Shown: positions 16,806 to 25,203, counted from the stretch's first letter. The stretch: 52,394 bases of DNA from Collinsella aerofaciens (GCA_021639365.1 JAJXHK010000009.1:10663-63056), one strand, 5' to 3'. A program made the numbers and translations. The notes: generated by a model not told the origin, from the letters alone.

Positions 16806-17225
16806 TTACGCGAGCTCGGCTCCGAGAGCCTTGCAGGCGGCCTCGCCCTCGTCGTCGGGCGCGTCGTAGCAGATGGCGGAGTCCACGACGTTGACGCCGG
16901 CCTCGTCGGCGTCGGCCTTCCAGTTGTCCATCCACTCGCCCTCGGCCCACGAATAGGAGCCAAAGAGGACGACCTTCTTGTCGCCGAGAGTCTCCTTGAC
17001 CTCATCCCACATCGGCTGGAACTCATCGTATTCAAGCTCCTCGGAACCCATGGCGGGGCAGCCGAAGGCGAAGGCATCATATTCGGCGACCTTGTCGGCA
17101 GAGAAGTCGGCGCAGGAGATGACCTCTGCCTCGGCGCCGGCACCGGTTGCGCCCTCGGCAACGAAGTTTGCCATGGCCTCGGTGTTGCCAGTACCGCTCC
17201 AGTAGACGACTGCGATCTTGCTCAT
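16806..17225 (-). CDS. Flavodoxin
   Basis: 139 residues beginning MSKIAVVYWSGTGNTEAMAN, the FMN phosphate-binding loop T/S-G-T-G-N-T of flavodoxins. Later GSYSWAEGEWMDNW supplies the isoalloxazine-binding loop. It is a small cytosolic one-electron carrier, often replacing ferredoxin under iron limitation. The pI is clearly acidic from Asp/Glu content. AAAGGAAAA precedes the ATG at 17225. The DUF3793 gene lies 46 nt upstream on the same strand, so they are probably co-transcribed. Confidence 0.93.
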   Translation of the reverse strand: MSKIAVVYWSGTGNTEAMANFVAEGATGAGAEAEVISCADFSADKVAEYDAFAFGCPAMGSEELEYDEFQPMWDEVKETLGDKKVVLFGSYSWAEGEWMDNWKADADEAGVNVVDSAICYDAPDDEGEAACKALGAELA

Positions 17226-17271
17226 ATGTTTTCCTTTCGGTTGTGCGGCGTGCGGCCGCGTTTTGTATGCT

Positions 17272-17976
17272 CTATCGGGTTGCCTGGACAAGTTGTTCCA
17301 GGGTGCAGCCCTGTTGATAGATGTAGGTAAGGTATTGCGTACATGCACGATAGGAATCGAAGGTCGTGAGCGCCTGCTCAACGTTTGTGTATACCTTCCA
17401 TGCGCCAAAGACCTTATAGTTTTCTCCGTGCTGGACGATAAACTGATGGACATCTTCGTAGGGATAGCCCAAAAAATAGCCAATTTCGTGGGGGAACTCG
17501 CACATGCACCCCGTATCGCAGTGCCTATTTCGCGCGAGTGCGCAGACGCTGCCGTCATAGGCGCTTTCTGCGGCATTGCTGCTTGCCAGCGTGATGCGCG
17601 CGGCAAGATGCACTAGGGATGCGGGCAGGTTGTGGACATCGTAACCTTCGGCGGCAAGCGCCGTCGTGGCGCGGGGGTCGGAGAGGTATCTCATGAGGTC
17701 CGCAGGGCGGTACACATAGATGAGCGCTCCGCAGGGGCGCCAGACCAAAACGCTCATATGGATTCCGAGTGGCTGGAGCTCGCGGTTGCATTGGGCTATG
17801 ACGGCGAGCAGGCGAGAGCGTCGCTCTTCGATATGGGCGGCGCCGGGTTTTCCGTTTTGGTTGGCGTAAACGCCGGGATAGGTAAAGAGCGAAGCCGGCT
17901 TGATACCTGCGAGCGTAGGGGAGCAGTTGCGCACGACAGCCGTTTGGTATGTTGGGATGTCAATGGTTCGAGTCAC
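17272..17976 (-). CDS. DUF3793 family protein
   Basis: 234 residues. The stretch CEFPHEIGYFLGYPYEDVHQF near residue 158 is the most recognisable part of DUF3793. A Cys-rich segment (CDTGCMC) precedes it. Function is unknown. In anaerobes this family often accompanies flavodoxin and iron-uptake genes, as here, which suggests a part in iron limitation or flavodoxin use. The start is GTG at 17976 with AAAGGAG upstream. A short dyad resembling part of a DtxR/IdeR box lies upstream at 17997-18018. Confidence 0.75.
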   Translation of the reverse strand: MTRTIDIPTYQTAVVRNCSPTLAGIKPASLFTYPGVYANQNGKPGAAHIEERRSRLLAVIAQCNRELQPLGIHMSVLVWRPCGALIYVYRPADLMRYLSDPRATTALAAEGYDVHNLPASLVHLAARITLASSNAAESAYDGSVCALARNRHCDTGCMCEFPHEIGYFLGYPYEDVHQFIVQHGENYKVFGAWKVYTNVEQALTTFDSYRACTQYLTYIYQQGCTLEQLVQATR

Positions 17977-17996
17977 GATGCTCCTTTCGGGTCCTC

Positions 17997-18018
17997 AGTT
18001 GTTAGCCTAGGAAAACTT
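17997..18018 (-). promoter_or_regulatory. Possible iron-dependent operator
   Basis: The core TTAGCCTA equals the centre of the DtxR/IdeR consensus (TTAGGTTAGCCTAACCTAA), and AGTT/AACT form weak outer arms. The outer positions match poorly. It lies upstream of the DUF3793-flavodoxin pair, whose iron link makes this worth noting. Confidence 0.25.
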
Positions 18019-18069
18019 ATACACGAAAGTAAGCCATGGTCAACAAAAAAGTTTGAAGAGGGAAACTAA

Positions 18070-18101
18070 TTGACCGAACAGACATGATTTTGGGTTAAGA
18101 T
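18070..18101 (+). promoter_or_regulatory. Promoter of the HMA protein gene
   Basis: TTGACC at 18070-18075 and TTAAGAT at 18095-18101 are 19 bp apart. The spacing is long, which is common for promoters under metal-responsive repressors or activators. Confidence 0.4.
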
Positions 18102-18104
18102 GGG

Positions 18105-18123
18105 GACACCCCATGGGGGTATC
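18105..18123. promoter_or_regulatory. CsoR-type copper operator
   Basis: The palindrome ATACCCCCATGGGGTGT (read on the minus strand, 18106-18122) has the C-tract/G-tract layout of CsoR operators. It sits directly downstream of the -10 element and upstream of the HMA-protein gene, where a bound repressor would block transcription. No csoR gene is in the window. Confidence 0.6.
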
Positions 18124-18151
18124 TAGATAGTGCTACTTGAAAGGGGAGCGC

Positions 18152-18535
18152 ATGAGCGACTTGCTCAACCCTGCGAATCTCATCGTGCTGGCCGTCATTG
18201 CCGTCGGCATGTTTTTTGGACTGCGTCGCATTGCCGCTTCGACACACGGGAAGAGTTGCTGCAGCGATGGTACGAGCGGCAAGAAGGCCAAGAAGGTAGT
18301 GGTTGCGGATACCGATCCGTCCCACTACCCCTATAGCGATGAGCTGCTCATCGGCGGCATGAGCTGTGACGGCTGCGCTCAGAACGTAGCCAATGCCCTC
18401 AATGCGCTGGATGGCGTGTGGGCAACGGTGACGTATGCGGACCACACGGCACGCGTGCGCTCTAAGCAGCCGGTTGATCGTGGTGTCCTCGAGACGGCTG
18501 TGAAAGACGCGGGCTACTACGTCATGACGCTGTAA
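18152..18535 (+). CDS. Membrane-anchored heavy-metal-associated (HMA) domain protein
   Basis: 127 residues. One N-terminal membrane helix (about 8-25) is followed by a Lys/Cys segment (HGKSCCSDG) like that of small FeoB-associated proteins. An HMA fold follows with the metal site GGMSCDGC near residue 69-76. The CxxC motif binds soft metals, most often Cu(I). The protein probably buffers or hands over copper at the membrane. The CsoR-like operator upstream supports a copper role. AAGGGGAG precedes the ATG at 18152. Confidence 0.8.
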   Translation: MSDLLNPANLIVLAVIAVGMFFGLRRIAASTHGKSCCSDGTSGKKAKKVVVADTDPSHYPYSDELLIGGMSCDGCAQNVANALNALDGVWATVTYADHTARVRSKQPVDRGVLETAVKDAGYYVMTL

Positions 18536-18561
18536 GCGCCGCCCTGGATGCGCTTCCTTGG

Positions 18562-18999
18562 CTAGGCTCGTCCGCGCAGTTCGATGTCTTGGATGTCGTC
18601 GAAGTCGATGGCGATGTCTCGGAGTTTGAGGAGCTTGAAGGCGGGGAGCGCCTCGTCGAGGATGCCGGTGCGGCTGCGATAGCCGTATGTATCGTAATAG
18701 GTGACACGAACCAAGTCGCCACGTTTGAGACCCTCGAGCTTTTTAGAAAGCGCGAGGGCTTTTTCTTCCGTGAGCTCACGTTTTGGCTCGACGGTGATTT
18801 CCTGCTTGCGCACGAGTTCGTAGTATCCCGTGAGGGCGGCAAAGGGCATAAACTGTGCGGCGCGGTTGGCGCGCACGGCACCGTTGGCAGTGAGGTTGGG
18901 GTCGGCGGCGCGGCGTCTGCCCTCGGGGTCCGCCAGGCGCTCGAAGGCGGTCGGCGGGCGCACGGGCTGCTGCTTGGGTTTAGGCACGATGTCCTCCAA
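18562..18999 (-). CDS. YolD-like protein
   Basis: 145 residues. RAAQFMPFAALTGYYELVRK near residue 46 is the hallmark of the YolD-like family, small proteins encoded next to UvrX-type Y-family polymerases in Gram-positive bacteria. The biochemical role is unknown; an accessory to the polymerase is usually assumed. The start overlaps the end of the polymerase gene by 20 nt, so the two form a translationally coupled pair that would share the LexA sites upstream. Confidence 0.82.
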   Translation of the reverse strand: MEDIVPKPKQQPVRPPTAFERLADPEGRRRAADPNLTANGAVRANRAAQFMPFAALTGYYELVRKQEITVEPKRELTEEKALALSKKLEGLKRGDLVRVTYYDTYGYRSRTGILDEALPAFKLLKLRDIAIDFDDIQDIELRGRA

Positions 19000-20485
19000 C
19001 TTGGCCGTTGCGTTCGCGCGCGGTGGCGCCGGCGGTAAAGCTTAATCCCTTGACGAGCGCGTTCTTGCCGTACTTGCCTTTCACGGCCAGGACGGCGCGC
19101 GCCAGGTCGCGCTCGCGCTCATCGGCCTCGATATCGCTGAACAGATCGATGGTGGCAAATTCCTCGGGCATGAGGTTGCCAAATCCCAGGTTGATGCGCT
19201 TGACCGGTCGTTTGGGATCGACCGTTTGTGCCCAAAGGTCATCGAAATACCCCATGATTTTCTTAAACGAATTAGTGCGCTCGGGCAGCTTTCGCGAGGC
19301 GTTGGAGTGCGCAAAGAGTGCGGCATAGCCACCACGCGGTTTGCCGCCATGCTCTCCCACAAAGATGCCATCGATTGCCTGCGCTTCGCGCACCAGGCGA
19401 CGCCTTTCGTCATCGCGCTGGACGGGCTTGGGAGCACGGGGCGCGAGCTCGGGGCCGTCGGTCGCTGCGGGTTCGATGCCCGAGGTACTCGAGCGCAGGT
19501 GTCCGCAGCCGTCTATATACTGCGCCGTGCCGCTGGCGTTGAGCCGGCGTATGTCGGCGCGCTCGCTTGCATAGCCCACAAAGAGCGAGATGCTGTCACA
19601 CGCCACGTGCTTGTCGATCAAATCCAGCACGGCGGCATCGACCATTTCGCGCAAGACGGTGTAGGCCTGCTCGTAGGCATAGCCCTTCGAGAGCACCTGC
19701 CCCGTGGTAGTCGAGGTCGCTTGCGGGCGATAAGCTTGGATATCGGCGATGGTTGTCGGCTCACGCCCGAAGGCGTGGTCGATAAGATATTCGGCATTGA
19801 CGCCGAGCTCATCGTAAAGCAGGTTTTCGTCGAGCGCCGCGACGCCCATCAGATCGTAGACGCCGTACTTTTCGAGGCGGGCTGCCACGCCGGGACCGAT
19901 GCCCCAGATATCGGTGATGGGACGATGGGGCCAGATCTCCTTGCGAAAGGTCTCGTCGTCGAGTATGCCGATGCGGCTGGGTACGTGCTTGGCGGTAATG
20001 TCGAGCGCTACCTTGGCCTGGAATAGGTTGGGGCCGATGCCGACCGTCGCCGTGATGCCGGTGCGCGCGAGGACCTCGTCGCGCAGCGTGCAGGCGAACC
20101 CTTCCGCATCTGTGTGATAGAGGTCCAGATAGGGCGTCACGTCGATAAAGCACTCATCGATGGAGTAGACGTGCACGTCCTGGGGGCTGACGTATTCCAG
20201 ATAGATACCGTAGATTTTCGCCGACACCTCCATGTAATGCTGCATGCGCGGTACGGCCGTGATGTAGTCGATGCCATCGGGAATTTCGAACAGACGGCAG
20301 CGATTGTGTATCCCGAGGTCCTTCATGGCCTGTGTGATGGCGAGGCAGATGGTCGTGCGCCCGCGCGATTCGTCGGCAACGACCAGGTTGGTGGTGAGCG
20401 GATCGAGCCCACGGTCGACGCACTCGACGCTGGCATAAAACGTCTTGAGGTCGATGCAGATATAGGTGTGCTGCTCGTGCGCCAT
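18980..20485 (-). CDS. Y-family DNA polymerase (UvrX/DinB type)
   Basis: 501 residues. The palm has ICIDLKTFYASVECV (Asp12) and VYSIDECFIDV, supplying the catalytic acidic residues for translesion synthesis. The helix-hairpin-helix WGIGPGVAARLEKYGV follows, then the little-finger region. The C-terminal part is longer than in E. coli DinB, with an Ala/Pro/Arg-rich insert around residue 330-360. The ATG at 20485 begins MAHEQHTYICID. Paired with a YolD gene and preceded by two LexA-like sites, it is expected to be SOS-induced and mutagenic. Confidence 0.92.
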   Translation of the reverse strand: MAHEQHTYICIDLKTFYASVECVDRGLDPLTTNLVVADESRGRTTICLAITQAMKDLGIHNRCRLFEIPDGIDYITAVPRMQHYMEVSAKIYGIYLEYVSPQDVHVYSIDECFIDVTPYLDLYHTDAEGFACTLRDEVLARTGITATVGIGPNLFQAKVALDITAKHVPSRIGILDDETFRKEIWPHRPITDIWGIGPGVAARLEKYGVYDLMGVAALDENLLYDELGVNAEYLIDHAFGREPTTIADIQAYRPQATSTTTGQVLSKGYAYEQAYTVLREMVDAAVLDLIDKHVACDSISLFVGYASERADIRRLNASGTAQYIDGCGHLRSSTSGIEPAATDGPELAPRAPKPVQRDDERRRLVREAQAIDGIFVGEHGGKPRGGYAALFAHSNASRKLPERTNSFKKIMGYFDDLWAQTVDPKRPVKRINLGFGNLMPEEFATIDLFSDIEADERERDLARAVLAVKGKYGKNALVKGLSFTAGATARERNGQVGGHRA

Positions 20486-20500
20486 CCGTGTCCTTCCATC

Positions 20501-20532
20501 AAACACATGTTCTTATCGAATATCTGTTCGAT
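20501..20532 (-). promoter_or_regulatory. Tandem LexA (SOS) boxes upstream of the polymerase
   Basis: CGAATATCTGTTCG (20517-20530, inside the palindrome at 20515-20532) differs by one base from CGAAC-N4-GTTCG. A second, weaker site reads GAACATGTGTTT on the minus strand (about 20501-20512). Both lie within 50 bp of the start codon. Confidence 0.7.
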
Positions 20533-20561
20533 AATACCCGCTCGTCCGGACATCGTCAAAA

Positions 20562-20593
20562 CCTGTCAAAAGGGACTGGTTTGTTTTGGTAGG
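20562..20593 (+). repeat. GGGACAGGTT-family intergenic element, copy 1
   Basis: Contains AAAAGGGACTGGTTTGTTTT, matching the reverse complement of the arm at 21291-21320 with three differences over about 26 bases. It lies just upstream of the truncated dehydrogenase-like gene, while the inverted copy lies downstream. Confidence 0.55.
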
Positions 20594-20670
20594 TATGGTC
20601 GTGCGGTTGGATTGGGTTTTAACGCAGCTCTAAAGAGTGCGAAACAGCTCGGAAAACCTCGCTTCGTAGC

Positions 20671-21246
20671 ATGGGCCTAACGATTGATACCGCCTATACG
20701 CACGGAAAGGTTGTGGAAAAGATGGTCAATTATGGGTTTGGTATGCCGACGCGCCTTGTTGCGGATGGAGACGTGGCTCGCTGGTGCGGACGATTGGTTG
20801 CCCACTATGGCGGCACCAAGGCACTGGTCGTGCTGGGAGGCGACAAGCACACGCGTGATGAGCTCGTTTCGGCGGCGCTGGGCTCGCTCGATCGCGCCCT
20901 GCTCGAGCGCGCGCTTTTCCGCTGCGGTTTGGTCGGGGGCGACGGGGGAGACGAGCTGATCGACGAAGCCGTGGCCTTGGCGACCGACGAAGGCGTGGAC
21001 TTTGTCCTGGCGATCGGCGATGCCGATACTGCCGGCTTTGCGCGCGAGCTCGCCCGTCGTATGGCGGCGCTCGATGCCGGTGAGGACGGCTTTGTGCCTT
21101 ATGGATGCATCGTCTCCGAGGGAAAAGTGCCCGCCGTTGTGGGTGCCGGCGAGGTTCCCGTTTTTGCCATCATCGCGCCCGAGCTGCTGGAGGGCATCGG
21201 CTCGCCCTTGCGCGAGCTGCTCGGCAGCGTGTGCGCCGCGGCCTAA
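20671..21246 (+). CDS. Truncated iron-type alcohol/glycerol dehydrogenase-like protein
   Basis: 191 residues resembling only the N-terminal nucleotide-binding half of iron-containing alcohol dehydrogenases: FGMPTRLVADGDVA, TKALVVLGGDKHTRD and DEGVDFVLAIGDADTAGFA. In full-length enzymes (about 385 residues) the last stretch reads GGGS and is followed by the metal-binding C-terminal half, absent here. So it cannot be a normal dehydrogenase; it may be a degenerate or repurposed paralogue. The coding frame is clean and codon use is normal. The ATG at 20671 lacks a good ribosome site. Inverted repeat elements flank the gene. Confidence 0.6.
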   Translation: MGLTIDTAYTHGKVVEKMVNYGFGMPTRLVADGDVARWCGRLVAHYGGTKALVVLGGDKHTRDELVSAALGSLDRALLERALFRCGLVGGDGGDELIDEAVALATDEGVDFVLAIGDADTAGFARELARRMAALDAGEDGFVPYGCIVSEGKVPAVVGAGEVPVFAIIAPELLEGIGSPLRELLGSVCAAA

Positions 21247-21254
21247 TATTTACC

Positions 21255-21321
21255 ATAAAGGGATAGGTTCTTTTTGATTGGTAAAGCGTTTGACCTGCCA
21301 AAATAAACCTGTCCCTTTTTG
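21255..21321 (+). repeat. GGGACAGGTT-family hairpin, copy 2
   Basis: AAAGGGATAGGTT near 21257-21270 pairs with AACCTGTCCCTTT near 21306-21318, with weaker pairing inside (TTTTTG/CAAAAT). It ends in TTTTT, so it can also terminate the upstream gene. The core GGGACAGGTT is shared with other intergenic sites in the window. Confidence 0.7.
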
Positions 21322-21445
21322 GTCGGTCGCCGTCTGTGGGCAGATTGGCAACGCTCGCTGATTACGGTCTTGACCTGCGTTAGAATAGGGGCATCTGATT
21401 ATCCGGGCGCATGGAGGAGTGCGCCCGTATGCTGAGGAGGACTTT

Positions 21446-23140
21446 ATGGCAACTGTTGCCGCACCTATCGACGCTACGTCGACCGCCGCTTGGAAGGCGC
21501 TCGAGGCCCATCAGGAGAAGCTCGAGGCCGAGGGCATCGATCTTAAGGCCTGGTTCGCCGCTGACACCGACCGCGTGAACAAGCTGAGCTTTGACGCCGG
21601 CGACCTTCACTTCGATCTATCCAAGAACCTGGTGACCGATGAGACCGTCAAGCTGCTGTGCGATCTTGCCCGCGAGGTGAAGCTCGAGGAGCGCCGCGAC
21701 GCCATGTTCTCCGGCGAGCACATCAACACCACCGAGGACCGTGCTGTCCTGCACACCGCGCTTCGCCGTCCGGCAAGCGAGAAGGGCCAGCTCATCGTTG
21801 ACGGCCAGGATGTGGTTGCCGACGTGCACGAGGTCCTCGACCGCATGTACGCCTTTGCCGAGCGCGTGCGCTCCGGTGAGTGGAAGGGCGTTACCGGCAA
21901 GAAGATCGAGCACCTGGTGTCCATCGGCATCGGCGGCTCCGACCTGGGCCCGGTCATGGCTTACGAGGCTCTGCGCCCCTATGCCGACGCCGGTATCGAT
22001 TGTCGCTACATCTCCAACATCGACCCCAACGACCAGGCCGAGAAGCTCAAGGGCCTAGACCCCGAGACCACGCTCGTGATCATCGTCTCCAAGACCTTCA
22101 CCACGCTCGAGACCCTCACCAACGCCCGCGAGGTCAAGACCTGGATGCTCGAGCAGCTCAAGGCGCAGGGCGCCATCGACGGCTCCGATGAGCAGAATGC
22201 CGAGGCTGTGGCAAAGCACTTCGTCGCCGTTTCCACCGCACTCGAGAAGGTTGAGGCCTTCGGTATCGACCCTGCCAATGCCTTCGGCTTCTGGAATTGG
22301 GTCGGCGGCCGCTACTCCGTTGACTCCGCCGTGGGTCTGTCGCTGATCGTCGTGCTCGGCCCCGAGCGTTTCCAGCAGTTCCTTGAGGGTTTCCACGCCA
22401 TCGACGAGTACTTCTGCAACACCCCGCTCGAGAACAACGCCGTCGCGCTGATGGGCCTGCTCAACGTCTGGTACGTCAACTTCTTCGGTTCCAAGAGCCA
22501 CGCCGTGCTTCCGTACTGCCAGTATCTGCACCGCTTCCCGGCCTACCTGCAGCAGCTCACCATGGAGTCCAACGGCAAGCACGTCCGCTGGGACGGCAGC
22601 GCTGTGACCTCCGACACCGGCGAGATCTTCTGGGGCGAGCCCGGTACCAACGGTCAGCATGCCTTCTACCAGCTGCTGCACCAGGGCACCGTGGTGGTTC
22701 CGGCCGATTTCATCGCCTTCGCCAACACTGCCAACCCCGCAACCGACAGCGGCCAGGATGTCCACGAGCTGTTCCTGGGCAACTTCCTGGCCCAGACCAA
22801 GGCGCTCGCCTTTGGTAAGACGGCCGATGAGGTGCGCGCCGAGGGCACGCCCGAGCAGATCGTCCCGGCCCGCTGCTTTGAGGGCAACCGCCCGACGACC
22901 TCGATCTTCGGTGACACACTGACCCCGTTTGCACTCGGCGAGCTCATCGCCCTGTACGAGCACATCACGTTTGTCGAGGGCACGGTCTGGGGCATCGACT
23001 CCTACGATCAGTGGGGCGTCGAGCTTGGCAAGCAGCTTGCCAAGCAGATCACCCCGGCCTTCCACGACGACGCCGCCAAGGCCGAGCAGGACGCTTCGAC
23101 CCAGGCGCTCATCGAGTTCTACCGCGCTCACCGCAAGTAG
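21446..23140 (+). CDS. pgi: Glucose-6-phosphate isomerase
   Basis: 564 residues, the length of the long-type isomerase. Phosphate-binding IGIGGSDLGPVMAYEAL, then SKTFTTLETLTNA, the catalytic-region FWNWVGGRYSV(D)SAVGL and the C-terminal YDQWGVELGKQLA, which matches the PGI signature ending with the active-site Lys. It interconverts glucose-6-phosphate and fructose-6-phosphate in glycolysis. GAGGAGG precedes the ATG at 21446. The codon usage is strongly biased, as for highly expressed genes. It appears monocistronic, with a hairpin directly after it. Confidence 0.97.
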   Translation: MATVAAPIDATSTAAWKALEAHQEKLEAEGIDLKAWFAADTDRVNKLSFDAGDLHFDLSKNLVTDETVKLLCDLAREVKLEERRDAMFSGEHINTTEDRAVLHTALRRPASEKGQLIVDGQDVVADVHEVLDRMYAFAERVRSGEWKGVTGKKIEHLVSIGIGGSDLGPVMAYEALRPYADAGIDCRYISNIDPNDQAEKLKGLDPETTLVIIVSKTFTTLETLTNAREVKTWMLEQLKAQGAIDGSDEQNAEAVAKHFVAVSTALEKVEAFGIDPANAFGFWNWVGGRYSVDSAVGLSLIVVLGPERFQQFLEGFHAIDEYFCNTPLENNAVALMGLLNVWYVNFFGSKSHAVLPYCQYLHRFPAYLQQLTMESNGKHVRWDGSAVTSDTGEIFWGEPGTNGQHAFYQLLHQGTVVVPADFIAFANTANPATDSGQDVHELFLGNFLAQTKALAFGKTADEVRAEGTPEQIVPARCFEGNRPTTSIFGDTLTPFALGELIALYEHITFVEGTVWGIDSYDQWGVELGKQLAKQITPAFHDDAAKAEQDASTQALIEFYRAHRK

Positions 23141-23172
23141 TCTTTGTTGCTGAGATAGGTCATTGCCGAAAG

Positions 23173-23202
23173 GGGCCCGTATCCGTTGGGATACGGGCCC
23201 TT
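23173..23202 (+). terminator. Terminator of pgi
   Basis: GGGCCCGTATCC and GGATACGGGCCC form a perfect 12-bp stem with loop GTTG, extendable by AA/TT. The T tract is short, so termination efficiency is uncertain. Confidence 0.7.
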
Positions 23203-23240
23203 GCTGTTTGCGGTCGAGTGTGGCGGACTGCGCGGCGTTG

Positions 23241-24551
23241 TTAGCGGGTTAATTCGACCTGCGTGGTGTCTCGCTGCGCTTCGGGCAGCTCCCCGTAGAG
23301 CGGATGGTCTTCGAGCCTAAAGCGCTCGACCTGTTCGGGAGTGCGACCGCGTACAAAGAGCCACGAGCGATCGATTGGCGTCGCCATAAGTGTGCTGGGC
23401 AATGCATCGGCACGGTCGGAAAATACCCGAGCGCTCTCGGGGTCCTGGAAGGCCAATACCAGATGCGCGTCGCAGTTGCCCATGATGGAGCGTGCACGCG
23501 CCTCCCCGTAGAGCGCATCGAGTTGATTGGTCGACTGCAGCAGCAGCGTTGCCCAGATGTTGCGGCTTCGGATAATCGAGAGCACGTTGTCGATCTGGGG
23601 AATCTGCAGGTTTGCAAAGTCGTCGAGCATAAAGCGTACGGGCACGGGCAGGCTGCCATCGGGCTGCTTGTCGGCCTCGCGTATGAGGCCCATAAACGCC
23701 TGCGAAATAAAGAGGCCGGTCAGCGGATCGAGATTGCGGTCAATATCGCTCACGGTTACAAACAGGGCGCAGGGGGTGTGTCCCATGGAAGCGAAGTCCA
23801 CCTGATGGCACTCACGATAGAGCTGTGCCGCACCGTCGAATCCCAGACACATGACCTTTTCGGCAAGGATGCCGACGATGCTCGCGTGCATGCGCTCGGC
23901 ATTTTGCGTAATGGCGTAACGCCGCCATAGCGAGAGGGCATAGCTTTGGGGGTCAGTCGTGATCAGGTCGTCAAACAATCGACCCGTGGCACCGTCCTGC
24001 AGGTGCTCGATCAGCTTGATGACCGAGCTGATCGTCTGCTCGTCGGCGGGTAGCTGTTCGGTGACGTAGGCGATAAGACACGACAGCAGGTTTGCCGCCG
24101 CATGATCCCAAAAAGGCTGGTTGTTGTCCTCGATGGGGCAGATGGCCTTTGCCACCGAGAGGATGTCCTGCTGGTTGGGCCTGCCGTCCGCCTTGCGGCG
24201 AATGTGCCTCAGGGGGTTGTAGCCGCAGCGCTCGATGCCGGGCGCAAGGGCCGGGACGGTGTTGAGGTCGGCGAAGTTGAGACATTGCACGCGGTAACCG
24301 TGGGCTGCCAGCACGGGTCCCACTTCGCGACAGAGCGTGCCTTTGGTGTCGAGCACGATGTAGCTTGCGTTCATTTGCAGCAGGTTGGGCTTGAGGACGT
24401 TTCGGGTCTTGCCGGCTCCCGAGGGGCCGATCACAAGTGCGTTGTTGTTGAGTCCCGTTTGGCGGGTGTCGCAGGAAAGCGTTCGATCCTTGGCGAGGAT
24501 GGTGGACGATGCGGACTCAGATGCGGCGAGGCAGCTGGCGAGGTTAGACAT
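23241..24551 (-). CDS. VirD4/TraG-like coupling ATPase
   Basis: 436 residues. Walker A GPSGAGKTR, then YIVLDTKGTLCREVGP, an all-alpha segment and Walker B-like FMLDDFANLQIPQID, followed by the NIWATLLLQSTNQL motif. This is the type IV coupling-protein ATPase family that delivers DNA-protein complexes to a secretion channel. No N-terminal membrane helices are present, unlike most VirD4 proteins, so it may work in the cytosol or with a partner. The ATG at 24551 overlaps the ClpP-like gene by 8 nt. No relaxase or other transfer gene is in the window. Confidence 0.85.
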   Translation of the reverse strand: MSNLASCLAASESASSTILAKDRTLSCDTRQTGLNNNALVIGPSGAGKTRNVLKPNLLQMNASYIVLDTKGTLCREVGPVLAAHGYRVQCLNFADLNTVPALAPGIERCGYNPLRHIRRKADGRPNQQDILSVAKAICPIEDNNQPFWDHAAANLLSCLIAYVTEQLPADEQTISSVIKLIEHLQDGATGRLFDDLITTDPQSYALSLWRRYAITQNAERMHASIVGILAEKVMCLGFDGAAQLYRECHQVDFASMGHTPCALFVTVSDIDRNLDPLTGLFISQAFMGLIREADKQPDGSLPVPVRFMLDDFANLQIPQIDNVLSIIRSRNIWATLLLQSTNQLDALYGEARARSIMGNCDAHLVLAFQDPESARVFSDRADALPSTLMATPIDRSWLFVRGRTPEQVERFRLEDHPLYGELPEAQRDTTQVELTR

Positions 24552-25161
24552 GGGCGACCTCCTTGGTGGTCGAGAGGATTTCGTGGGCAAAGCCGAGCTC
24601 GACGGCGCGCTCGGCCGAAAGGTAGGTGTCTTTTGCAGTGAGGGACTGGATGCGCTTGGGCGTGAGGCCGCTGCGGTCCGAGAGGATTTGCGTGAGGGTC
24701 TTGCGGGTCTGCATGAGACGCCGGCTGGTTTCCTGCAGCGCAAGTGCCGAGCCGCCTGCCCCCTGGGGGATCAGCGGGTCGTGAATCATGAGCTCTGCAT
24801 GGGGCGCCATACGGCGATCGTCGCCGCCCATAAAGATCACGGCGCCCATGGACGCGGCGAATTCCAGGCAGACGGTGCGGATGGGGCACGAAGCGAGGCG
24901 CATGGCGTCATAGATCGCAAGACCCGATCGCACGCTTCCGCCGGCGCTGGCGACAAATATGGTGATGGGGCGGCTGGGGTCGGTGGCATCGAGCAGGCGG
25001 ATCTGCTGGCATAGGTCGTGGGCCATCGGGGTTTCGATGTTTCCCATGACGGAGAGCTCGCGGCGGGCGAGCATCTCGTCATAGATGCTGGTGAGCGTGA
25101 TGCCTCGGGCGGATTCGCGCATGGTGAGGGGGCTGATAACGGGGGATTGACAAGTGTCCAT
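24544..25161 (-). CDS. ClpP-like serine protease
   Basis: 205 residues of the S14 Clp protease fold: FVASAGGSVRSGLAIYDAM, catalytic Ser in EFAASMGAVI, catalytic His in HAELMIHDPL and an Asp in AKDTYLSAERAVELGF. All three catalytic residues are kept. It is divergent from housekeeping ClpP, and its neighbours are a VirD4-like ATPase and an unknown protein, not ClpX. It may process a protein of a mobile element; that is inference. AAAGGAG precedes the ATG at 25161. It overlaps the following gene by 8 nt. Confidence 0.85.
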   Translation of the reverse strand: MDTCQSPVISPLTMRESARGITLTSIYDEMLARRELSVMGNIETPMAHDLCQQIRLLDATDPSRPITIFVASAGGSVRSGLAIYDAMRLASCPIRTVCLEFAASMGAVIFMGGDDRRMAPHAELMIHDPLIPQGAGGSALALQETSRRLMQTRKTLTQILSDRSGLTPKRIQSLTAKDTYLSAERAVELGFAHEILSTTKEVAHV

Positions 25162-25203
25162 GAGGACTCCTTTCTGGTTGGTTGGGTTGTGGGATGGGTT
25201 GCT

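Noticed and set aside
22055..23131. 358-codon antisense frame opposite pgi
   Set aside because: Same shadow effect; no recognisable domain.
24552..24743. N-terminal extension of the VirD4-like protein
   Set aside because: It runs inside the ClpP-like gene in another frame and is Ser/Pro/Arg shadow sequence.
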